Assembly (NCBI GenBank): GCA_945860575.1
Contig: CAMAQQ010000087.1
Coordinates: 1-5,800, forward strand
Source: Ferrithrix thermotolerans DSM 19514
GTDB lineage: Bacteria > Actinomycetota > Acidimicrobiia > Acidimicrobiales > Ilumatobacteraceae
DNA length: 5,800 bases
Direction of reading: 5' to 3'
Shown here one piece after another: positions 1 to 5,800 of this stretch (positions are counted from its first letter, which is position 1; every line of letters begins with the position of its first letter). The position numbers were made by a program, and so were the translations under genes. The notes under the pieces are model-generated. The model was not told the origin of the DNA. It ran no database searches and saw only the letters and a program-made list of their open reading frames with translations.

Positions 1-282
1 ATTGCATACCCAATTGCGAGTGCCGCGTACTGGTTCAATCAAAATATTTTGGACGGGATTTTGCATGGTTTTGCAAACTCAACGAGAAAACTCTCGGGTT
101 GGGTTTACAAAAACGTTGATCAACGTGTTGTTGATGCCACTGTAAATAACTCGGCAACTTTTACAAAGTCAGTCGGCACCGCCGCACAACCAACTCAATC
201 AGGCAAAGTGAGTCAATACGGAGCTTTATTATTTAGCGCAGCCGCAATCGCTGCACTCGTCCTCGTCATTATTAATACGTAA
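1..282 (+). CDS. nuoL: NADH-quinone oxidoreductase subunit L (NuoL), C-terminal fragment
   Basis: This is the 3' end of nuoL, open from the first base in frame 1 (Ile-Ala-Tyr-Pro...) to a TAA stop, giving 93 residues; the start lies outside the window. NuoL is the distal antiporter-like proton-pumping subunit of complex I in the cytoplasmic membrane. The visible part corresponds to the end of the long lateral amphipathic helix, roughly residues 7-65. It includes a 'DQRVVDATVNN' stretch like the actinobacterial 'D..VVDG.VNG' tail and a 'QSGKVSQY' turn. The final membrane helix is at about residues 74-91. The identification rests on this tail pattern and on nuoM and nuoN following directly; the catalytic antiporter core is not visible. 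The TTG at 49 is an internal Leu codon, not the gene start. The gap to nuoM is 26 bases, consistent with one transcript. Confidence 0.94.
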   Translation: MAYPIASAAYWFNQNILDGILHGFANSTRKLSGWVYKNVDQRVVDATVNNSATFTKSVGTAAQPTQSGKVSQYGALLFSAAAIAALVLVIINT

Positions 283-293
283 CTAGTTGAAAA

Positions 294-300
294 AGGGAGA
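294..300 (+). promoter_or_regulatory. Ribosome binding site of nuoM
   Basis: AGGGAGA lies 8 bases before the ATG at 309, in the short nuoL-nuoM gap. It is the clearest Shine-Dalgarno sequence in the window. It supports the 309 start over the second ATG at 315, which would be the third codon. Confidence 0.75.
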
Positions 301-308
301 ATAAAGAT

Positions 309-1850
309 ATGAACATGTTGCCGGAGAACAACTGGTTGCTGAGCGTCGGCACGTTCCTGCCAATGGTTGGCGTCGTATTGATGATGCTGATGCCAAAAGC
401 CAAAGACCAATCGGTCAAACTCGTTGCTCTGTTCACATCGATTGCGACGCTCGCTGTCGGTATCTACACGGCTTTTAAGTTTGATTTTGATCAAGCAGAA
501 AAAATGCAATTCGTTGCCAACGAAAATTGGATTTCAGTAATCAAGAGTTCTTATTTTATTGGCGTCGATGGCATCAGTCTTCCGCTTTATTTATTGAGCA
601 TGGTCATCACTTTGCTGGTTGTAATTTATTCACTCGACCATGTGCCGAGCCCAGGCAAACCAAAGGCGTTCTTTTCGCTGTTGCTTGTTTTACAAACCGG
701 TATGGCCGGAACATTCATCGCCCAAGATTTGATTTTGTTCTTCGTTTTCTTTGAACTCGTATTGTTGCCGATGTTCTTCATGATCGGTGTGTGGGGTGGC
801 GAGCAACGCCAATATGCATCAATCAAGTTCTTCCTCTACACAATGTTCGGTTCCGCGTTGATGCTTGTCGCTTTCTTGGCGTTGTTTTTCAAAACAGGTG
901 CCGAGAGTTTCAGCATTCCGTATCTGATTGAGAACGGTGGCAGCATCGGTAAAAATATTCAAATCTGGATTTTCGCTGGAATGTTCGTCGGCTTCGCCGT
1001 CAAAGTACCGATGTTTCCATTTCACACTTGGCTGCCAGATGCACACACTCAAGCGCCAACGCAGGGCTCGGTTATCCTTGCCGCGATTTTGCTCAAGCTA
1101 GGAACGTACGGATTCGTGCGAATTGCGTTGCCGATTTTGCCCGACGCTGCCCGCGAGTGGGCTCCATATATCGGTGGTCTGGCCGTCATCGGAATCATCT
1201 ACGGCGCGCTCGGTTGTCTCGCACAAACAGACATGAAGCGATTAATTGCATTCTCATCTGTTGCCCACATGGGTTTCGTGATGCTCGGTATCTCGACTCT
1301 GACCAGTTTCGGAATCAACGCAGCGATGTTTGGCATGGTCGCTCACGGTTTGATAACCGGCATGCTGTTCTTCGTCGCAGGAAGTGTCAAAGAGCGCTAT
1401 CACACTCTCGAGATTTCAAAACTAGGTGGAATGCTGACGCAAATGCCACACCTAGGATGGATTTTTGGGTTTTGCGCGATGGCCTCACTCGGTTTGCCCG
1501 GCTTGGCAGGTTTCTGGGGTGAGTTTCCTGCAATACTTTCGGCTTATAGCCCAGCCGCTGGATTAAACGAAACAGTGTTTCGAGTATTCATGGTGATCGC
1601 CGCTCTTGGCACAGTGCTGGCTGCTGCGTACTTGCTGTGGCTCTATCAACGCATCGCATTTGGCACTCCAAAAAATGCATCGCATGACGGTCACTCAAGT
1701 CACGACGAACTTCATGATGTCACTATTTACGAGTGGGTGGCTTGGACACCACTATTAATAGCGATTCTCGTGTTGGGTATCGTGCCAAACTTGTTGTTCA
1801 AAGTACTTGACCCTGCAGTTCAAGTAACTTTAAGTGCTTTCGGGGGCTGA
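309..1850 (+). CDS. nuoM: NADH-quinone oxidoreductase subunit M (NuoM)
   Basis: A complete 513-residue antiporter-like subunit of complex I, one of three membrane-arm subunits that translocate protons while NADH reduces quinone. The length is normal for the family and the protein is hydrophobic throughout, consistent with about 14 membrane helices. Family blocks are visible in order: 'GVDGISLPL' (85-93), 'FFELVLLPMF' (147-156) with channel Glu149, 'FAVKVPMFPFHTWLPDAHTQAPT' as a block at 229-251 with Lys232, Lys263 in 'LLKLGTYG', His320 and His346, and Glu405 in 'GFWGEF'. These align with E. coli NuoM E144, K234, K265, H322, H348 and E407; from Lys232 onward the offset is a constant two residues, so the proton path looks intact. 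One oddity is a short His/Asp-rich loop at 456-470 before the last helix. The ATG start has a good ribosome binding site. The stop lies 1 base before the preferred nuoN start. Confidence 0.98.
   Translation: MNMLPENNWLLSVGTFLPMVGVVLMMLMPKAKDQSVKLVALFTSIATLAVGIYTAFKFDFDQAEKMQFVANENWISVIKSSYFIGVDGISLPLYLLSMVITLLVVIYSLDHVPSPGKPKAFFSLLLVLQTGMAGTFIAQDLILFFVFFELVLLPMFFMIGVWGGEQRQYASIKFFLYTMFGSALMLVAFLALFFKTGAESFSIPYLIENGGSIGKNIQIWIFAGMFVGFAVKVPMFPFHTWLPDAHTQAPTQGSVILAAILLKLGTYGFVRIALPILPDAAREWAPYIGGLAVIGIIYGALGCLAQTDMKRLIAFSSVAHMGFVMLGISTLTSFGINAAMFGMVAHGLITGMLFFVAGSVKERYHTLEISKLGGMLTQMPHLGWIFGFCAMASLGLPGLAGFWGEFPAILSAYSPAAGLNETVFRVFMVIAALGTVLAAAYLLWLYQRIAFGTPKNASHDGHSSHDELHDVTIYEWVAWTPLLIAILVLGIVPNLLFKVLDPAVQVTLSAFGG
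1842..1846 (+). promoter_or_regulatory. Possible ribosome binding site of nuoN, inside the end of nuoM
   Basis: GGGGG can pair with CCUCC of 16S rRNA using one G-U pair and sits 5 bases before the TTG at 1852. No comparable purine run precedes the competing GTG at 1834, where the upstream bases are of the type 'caagtaacttta'. This is the reason for preferring 1852, but the motif is imperfect. Confidence 0.4.
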
Positions 1851-1851
1851 G

Positions 1852-3369
1852 TTGCAAATTCTGAATGTCCTCGCTGCGCAGTGGGTTGCGCCGACTATTG
1901 ACTATCACGGGCTCGCACCCGAGTTGGTTCTTGCCGGCGGGCTTTGCCTCGTGTTGATCTTGGATTTGTTCATTGATGATCGCAAAAAGTGGCTGTTGTC
2001 GGTCATCTCGTCTTTCACTTTGCTCGCAGCGATGATTCCAATTCTCACACTCGCATTGTCAGACGTTCAAGTGCGTTCAATGTTTGACGGAAGGTATGTC
2101 GTCGACAACTTCAGTCTTGTAATGAAGGGCGTGTTTCTACTCTCTGGATATGTAGTAGTTCTGTTATCAAGTTCGCATGTTGAAGAAGGCGAATACTGGC
2201 GCGGTGAGTATTGGTTCTTGCTTCTGACAAGTTTGCTCGGAATGCTAATGATGACTTCGTCGCGAGATCTTGTGAGTATTTTCGTCGCACTTGAGTTTCT
2301 ATCAATCCCGGCATACATGTTGGCCGCGTGGCGCAAGCGAGATGAAAGAAGCAACGAGGCCGGCATCAAGTATTTTGTGCTCGGTGTTTTCGCATCTGCG
2401 GTGATGCTCTATGGCATGTCACTTCTCTACGGTGCAACTAATTCAACTTTGTTGGTTGATATCGCGGCGAAAATTACAGTTGAAGGCGAATTCTCGGCGA
2501 TACATGCACTTGCAGTTGTTTTCGTAGTCGTTGGATTTGCATTTAAAGTTTCAGCGGTTCCGTTTCACACTTGGGCGCCGGACACATATGAAGGTGCACC
2601 AACGCCAGTCACGGCTTTCTTATCGGTCGCATCAAAGGCCGCTGGTTTCGTGGCATTAGTTGTTCTGATCTACACAGCTTTTCCACTCGCACAAGATGTT
2701 TGGCAGCCATTTATTTGGGTGCTGTCTGCGCTCACAATGACAGCCGGCAACGTGCTTGCACTCAAACAACACAACATCGTGCGAATGATTGCTTACTCGT
2801 CGATCAGTCAAGGCGGTTTCGTTTTGATGCCACTGGCGGTTGCCGGAATGCCAAACTCAGGTGATTCTGCTTTGCGATCGGTTGTGCTCTACATGATCGT
2901 CTACGCCGCAACCAACCTCGGTGTGTTCGCAGTAATTTTGGCAGTCTCGCGTAAAACGCGAAGCGGCGAGATTTCAAGTTTCGGAGGACTATTTTCTTAC
3001 GCTCCTGCGCTTGGTGTTTTGATGACCTTGTTTATGGCGTCACTCGCAGGTATCCCACCTCTTGGCGGGTGGATCGCAAAATTTGTTGCCTTCCAATCGC
3101 TTTTGCAGTCGCAGACTTCGTGGGGTTACACCTTGGCTTTAGTTGGCGCAGTCAACTCGGTGATTGCTTTTGGCTATTACGGCAATGTAATGCGCGAAAT
3201 CTGGATGCGACCAGTTCCAGATGGCGACACGACACTAATTAAGACGCCAGGTTCTTTAGCAATTGCGCTGGCAATCACAAGCGCTGCAACTTTAATTTTC
3301 GGAGTACTACCTGGAGTTGGTCTGCATTTTGCTGATCTTGCCGAAATCGCCGGTGCCATCAGCCGCTAA
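1852..3369 (+). CDS. nuoN: NADH-quinone oxidoreductase subunit N (NuoN)
   Basis: A complete proton-pumping antiporter-like subunit of complex I, the one closest to the quinone-binding end. It is 505 residues from the TTG start, with about 14 hydrophobic segments. In this numbering the key residues are Glu148 in 'ALEFLSIPAY', Lys232 in 'FAFKVSAVPFHTW', Lys262 in 'SVASKAAGF' and Lys410 in 'GGWIAKF'. They match E. coli NuoN E133, K217, K247 and K395 at a constant offset of 15, so the channel is intact. The N-terminus with 'LAPELVLAGG' resembles actinobacterial NuoN and is longer than that of E. coli. The start is uncertain: TTG at 1852 lies 1 base after the nuoM stop with a GGGGG motif before it, whereas GTG at 1834 adds 6 residues, overlaps nuoM by 17 bases and lacks an obvious ribosome site. 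Both imply translational coupling with nuoM. The 3' end overlaps the next gene. Confidence 0.96.
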   Translation: MQILNVLAAQWVAPTIDYHGLAPELVLAGGLCLVLILDLFIDDRKKWLLSVISSFTLLAAMIPILTLALSDVQVRSMFDGRYVVDNFSLVMKGVFLLSGYVVVLLSSSHVEEGEYWRGEYWFLLLTSLLGMLMMTSSRDLVSIFVALEFLSIPAYMLAAWRKRDERSNEAGIKYFVLGVFASAVMLYGMSLLYGATNSTLLVDIAAKITVEGEFSAIHALAVVFVVVGFAFKVSAVPFHTWAPDTYEGAPTPVTAFLSVASKAAGFVALVVLIYTAFPLAQDVWQPFIWVLSALTMTAGNVLALKQHNIVRMIAYSSISQGGFVLMPLAVAGMPNSGDSALRSVVLYMIVYAATNLGVFAVILAVSRKTRSGEISSFGGLFSYAPALGVLMTLFMASLAGIPPLGGWIAKFVAFQSLLQSQTSWGYTLALVGAVNSVIAFGYYGNVMREIWMRPVPDGDTTLIKTPGSLAIALAITSAATLIFGVLPGVGLHFADLAEIAGAISR

Positions 3370-4381
3370 ACAAGTTTCTGCCGCTATTAGGGCAGAGTTG
3401 AATAATGCAATTTCGTTTGAAAAGTTCATGGAGTTATCGCTCTATTCGCAGAACGGTTTTTACACCACAATTGGCACAGCAGGTCGACGCGGCGATTTTC
3501 TGACCAGCCCAGAAGTTGGTCCATTATTTGGAGCAATTATCGCGCATGCCATCGACTCAAGATGGCACGAGCTAGGTTGCCCAAAAGAATTTACGATTGT
3601 TGAGGTTGGTGCTGGCCCAGGCACGCTTGCTCGAAGTGTGCTTAAGGCAGATCTCAAATCTCGTCCAGCGATTTCGTATATCGCGGTTGAATCAAGTCTT
3701 GCGCAACGAAATCTGCACCCAAAAGAAGTCATCTCTCAAGACCAAATGCTCGTTGAACCGTTCGTGGGCATGATTATCGCCAATGAGTTATTAGACAATC
3801 TGCCATTTAGGTTGTTTGTGTTTGACAATCAATGGCAAGAGGCATTTGTTGTTGAACGTGATGGCAAATTTTTAGAGGTCTTGCACGCAGTTGAGGATGC
3901 TCCAGCATGGTTGCCACAAAATCCGCCGCTTGGCACGCGATTGCCAGTGCAACAACAGGCGCAAAAGTGGCTGGCTTCAAGTTTGGATCTCGTTGAACAC
4001 GGTTCGTTGACAATTTTTGATTACTGCATGACAACTGAAATTGCTTCAACTAAACCATGGCGTGATTGGCTTAGAACATATCGTGATCATGAACTAGGCG
4101 GTCACTATCTGAGCCAACCGGGTGAGCAAGACATCACAGGTCATGTGATGATCGACCAACTTGAAATGATCGCAAAGCCAACGAATATCTCTAATCAAGC
4201 AGATTGGCTCAGGAAGCATGGCTTGAGTGTTTTAGTTGACGAAGGTAGAGATTATTGGCAGGCTCATGCCGCCAAACCAGATTTGCAAGCAATGTTAATG
4301 CGTAGTCGAATCAGTGAGTCTGAATCACTGTGTGCGCTGGACGGACTCGGAAGTTTTAAAGTTCTTGAGTGGCGCAAGTAA
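3353..4381 (+). CDS. MidA/NDUFAF7-family SAM-dependent methyltransferase (COG1565/DUF185), probable complex I assembly factor
   Basis: A 342-residue soluble class I methyltransferase. Motifs in order: 'ISFEKFMELSLYS' (20-32), 'GRRGDFLTSPE' (44-54), the SAM-binding loop 'VEVGAGPGTL' (83-92, GAGPG at 86-90), 'NELLDNLP' (144-151), 'LTIFDY' (219-224) and 'PGEQDITGHV' (256-265). These are the hallmarks of the MidA/NDUFAF7 family. Mitochondrial NDUFAF7 dimethylates an arginine of the complex I 49-kDa subunit (NuoD equivalent) during assembly; a similar role here is inferred from family and operon position. The sequence around 'WLRTYRDH' and 'DQL' looks actinobacterial. The GTG start overlaps nuoN by 17 bases, keeps the N-terminal helix before 'ISFEKFM', and has no clear ribosome site, so translation may be coupled to nuoN. 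A TTG at 3398, preceded by AGGG 5 bases upstream, is the main alternative and would shorten the protein by 15 residues. The family call is secure; the substrate is not. Confidence 0.9.
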   Translation: MPSAAKQVSAAIRAELNNAISFEKFMELSLYSQNGFYTTIGTAGRRGDFLTSPEVGPLFGAIIAHAIDSRWHELGCPKEFTIVEVGAGPGTLARSVLKADLKSRPAISYIAVESSLAQRNLHPKEVISQDQMLVEPFVGMIIANELLDNLPFRLFVFDNQWQEAFVVERDGKFLEVLHAVEDAPAWLPQNPPLGTRLPVQQQAQKWLASSLDLVEHGSLTIFDYCMTTEIASTKPWRDWLRTYRDHELGGHYLSQPGEQDITGHVMIDQLEMIAKPTNISNQADWLRKHGLSVLVDEGRDYWQAHAAKPDLQAMLMRSRISESESLCALDGLGSFKVLEWRK

Positions 4382-4430
4382 TATTAAACTTTCTTCTGCA
4401 AAATAAGTTGAATAGGACATTGATTTTAAA
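4382..4430 (+). other. AT-rich intergenic spacer between the nuo-linked methyltransferase and the membrane-protein gene
   Basis: This 49-base gap is far richer in A and T than its surroundings: bases 4381-4430 contain only 11 G or C. It holds no hairpin followed by a T-run, so I see no intrinsic terminator for the nuo transcript. I also could not place -35 and -10 hexamers at 16-18 base spacing. AGGA at 4414-4417 is the only Shine-Dalgarno-like sequence and lies 13 bases before the ATG, which is rather far. The composition would suit a promoter for the next gene, but the sequence does not prove one. Confidence 0.5.
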
Positions 4431-5800
4431 ATGACTAACTATTTTCAAAACTTGTCGTCAAAAAATAAGTTTCACTATATTTTGTGGTCGAATTTCGTCA
4501 TCTATCTAGTTCTACTTGTTGGTCGTGGATGGGGAGCACACCGCATGCTTAATAACGAAGAGCGAATCGCCGTTGGCAGTGCACTTTCACAGAATTTGTT
4601 CTTGAGTCTTAATGATTATTCGTATGGGACTTTGTTTCCAACGATTTTAATGCATCTTGCAGTTCGGTCACCTCTTGAGTATTTACCGATCACTCTGTTT
4701 TCAATCGCGACATTATTGTGGGCTTCTTATTCGCTAATAATTTTTTGGGTCGTTTACCGTGTAACCAATAGATTTACATTGGCGTCACTTGCAGGGCTTG
4801 TGCTGATACTTGTGCCGCTGCCAGGGCTTGGTATGCAAGGTGTTGTATGGAATTCTTTTTGGCCAATGTTTACGGCTTTATCAGCTGTTATTTGTTGCAA
4901 CGCATACGACACATCAAATTCGGCAGTGATTGGCCTGTCAGTTCTTGCTTTTTTCACTGCAGCTTCTAATCCAGTGACTGCAGTTTTACTAGTTCTGATT
5001 GTTTTTGACTATTGGCGCAATAAATTTTTTCGTGACAAAATCAGGTTTCTCGCTCTAAGTCTTTTCATCGGTTTGCTGTTCTCGTTGTATGTGCAAGTTC
5101 GCCAAGAGCCGCAATATCGCTATCTCGGTGATTGGACCGAGGAGCTTGCTCAAACATCGCAAACATTTGGATGGATTGAAGAAGCAGGTGGAAACAGAAA
5201 TCGTGGCGTGCCCTCTTTAAATATGACCAACATTGTTAATGGAATACCAGGGTCGGTGAAATATCTTTTGACACAGATGGCTCCAGAACCTTTAGCGTCA
5301 AGATGGATTTTGACCGAAACCGCACTTAGCAACTTGATGCATCTCGTCGTGTTGACAGCTGTTTTCTTTGCTGTGCCGTTCTTCGGTGCATTGCTTTTGC
5401 GACGCAAAAACCCAGAATCGCCGATACCTAAAATTGTTTTGCGTCTAGGCATAGTGTTTGTCATTGTCGAAATGTTACAAATTTATTTAATCGGGGGTGT
5501 AGTTCAAACACGCCAATTGCTTTTTGCTCCTGTGTGTTGCTATTGGATAGCAATATTTTTGTTAATTCCACGGACTTTGAAAACGAGACCGAACTTGCAA
5601 GGCGCAATTTCGGTTGGCGTAATATCTTTGGTGTTAGTTTTTGCGCTACTCACAAAACAGAACTTTCGAGATCCACTTGACATAAAGTTTCCACTAGTTG
5701 GCAATGGGCGTTATGAAGAAATAGATCTTTGGCGTCCTGCGTTAAAAATCGCACGAGAAAAGTGTGAGACGATGTCACCTGATGAAATAGTGATTATCTC
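4431..5800 (+). CDS. Polytopic membrane protein of unknown function, 3' end outside the window
   Basis: An open frame from ATG 4431 runs without a stop to the window edge, giving 456 full codons. I do not recognise a named gene. The product has about nine or ten hydrophobic segments, near residues 15-31, 84-108, 115-135, 143-156, 165-192, 205-221, 303-323, 336-356, 363-379 and 391-408. Polar loops lie at about 32-83 and 222-300, and a soluble tail begins near 409. One loop after the first helix, another mid-protein and a polar C-terminus recall GT-C-type glycosyltransferases and unnamed actinobacterial cell-surface membrane proteins. From memory, those end in a Trp- and Cys-containing tail like 'LWRPALKIAREKCE' here, so little may be missing. 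This resemblance is weak and no catalytic motif is visible. The gene is AT-richer than the nuo genes and uses about 11 ATA codons against 3 in nuoM. ATG 4545 (residue 39) has a better ribosome site, GGGGAG at 4531-4536, but would remove the first helix. Confidence 0.87.
   Translation, partial: MTNYFQNLSSKNKFHYILWSNFVIYLVLLVGRGWGAHRMLNNEERIAVGSALSQNLFLSLNDYSYGTLFPTILMHLAVRSPLEYLPITLFSIATLLWASYSLIIFWVVYRVTNRFTLASLAGLVLILVPLPGLGMQGVVWNSFWPMFTALSAVICCNAYDTSNSAVIGLSVLAFFTAASNPVTAVLLVLIVFDYWRNKFFRDKIRFLALSLFIGLLFSLYVQVRQEPQYRYLGDWTEELAQTSQTFGWIEEAGGNRNRGVPSLNMTNIVNGIPGSVKYLLTQMAPEPLASRWILTETALSNLMHLVVLTAVFFAVPFFGALLLRRKNPESPIPKIVLRLGIVFVIVEMLQIYLIGGVVQTRQLLFAPVCCYWIAIFLLIPRTLKTRPNLQGAISVGVISLVLVFALLTKQNFRDPLDIKFPLVGNGRYEEIDLWRPALKIAREKCETMSPDEIVII

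Noticed and set aside
1028..1522. 164-codon open frame on the + strand inside nuoM
   Set aside because: It is a frame-shifted shadow of conserved nuoM sequence. Its Arg- and Cys-rich product has no recognisable domain.
2067..2369. Open frame on the - strand opposite nuoN
   Set aside because: It is antisense to a conserved nuoN core block, its product looks random, and no ribosome site or independent support is visible.
3317..3352. Upstream extension of the methyltransferase to TTG 3317, giving a hydrophobic N-terminus
   Set aside because: The extra residues (MVCILLILPK...) are an out-of-frame reading of the nuoN C-terminus. The family is soluble with no need for this segment, and the overlap would grow to 53 bases.
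4312..4330. Inverted repeat CAGTGA / TCACTG with a 7-base loop, possibly a terminator of the nuo transcript
   Set aside because: It lies inside the methyltransferase coding region, has a stem of only 6 base pairs and is not followed by a T-run. It is probably chance within Ser/Glu codons.
4365..4432. Promoter candidates for the membrane-protein gene (TTGAGT 4365-4370, TTGAAT 4408-4413, TAAAAT 4427-4432)
   Set aside because: No pair has spacing near 17 bases; the closest, TTGAAT to TAAAAT, is 13 bases apart and overlaps the start codon. In such AT-rich sequence single hexamers mean little.
5150..5464. 104-codon open frame on the - strand opposite the membrane-protein gene
   Set aside because: The + strand frame is continuous for more than 1300 bases with clear membrane segments, so the antisense frame is a shadow. 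Its Lys/Arg-rich product matches nothing I know.

Overview
The window shows the 3' end of a respiratory complex I (nuo) operon on the + strand, followed by an AT-richer gene for an unidentified membrane protein. All five genes point the same way. The window is gene-dense and has no RNA gene, mobile element, CRISPR array or long repeat that I can support.

Layout: 1-282 is the C-terminal tail of NuoL, with its beginning outside the window. 309-1850 is complete nuoM and 1852-3369 is complete nuoN. 3353-4381 is a MidA/NDUFAF7-family SAM-dependent methyltransferase whose start overlaps the end of nuoN. 4382-4430 is a very AT-rich spacer. From 4431 to the window edge is a polytopic membrane protein that is still open at 5800.

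How the genes work together: NuoL, NuoM and NuoN are the three antiporter-like proton-pumping subunits of NADH:quinone oxidoreductase. They are encoded in the usual L-M-N order, and NuoM and NuoN keep the expected channel Glu and Lys residues. The methyltransferase belongs to the family of mitochondrial NDUFAF7, a complex I assembly factor that methylates the 49-kDa subunit (the NuoD equivalent). Its overlap with nuoN makes a matching role in complex I maturation plausible, but that is an inference. Nothing links the last gene to complex I.

Organism: the NuoM, NuoN and methyltransferase sequences resemble actinobacterial homologues as I remember them, for example the 'LAPELVLAGG' start of NuoN and the 'WLRTYRDH...PGEQDIT...DQL' block of the methyltransferase. 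Base composition is moderate: sampled 60-base lines in the nuo genes are about 48-57% GC, and those in the last gene about 30-43%. This fits a lower-GC actinobacterium, such as aquatic lineages, better than a high-GC soil one. No marker in the window fixes the taxon.

I looked for a novel system and did not find one that stands up. The points most worth checking are the methyltransferase's place in the nuo operon and the identity of the last gene.
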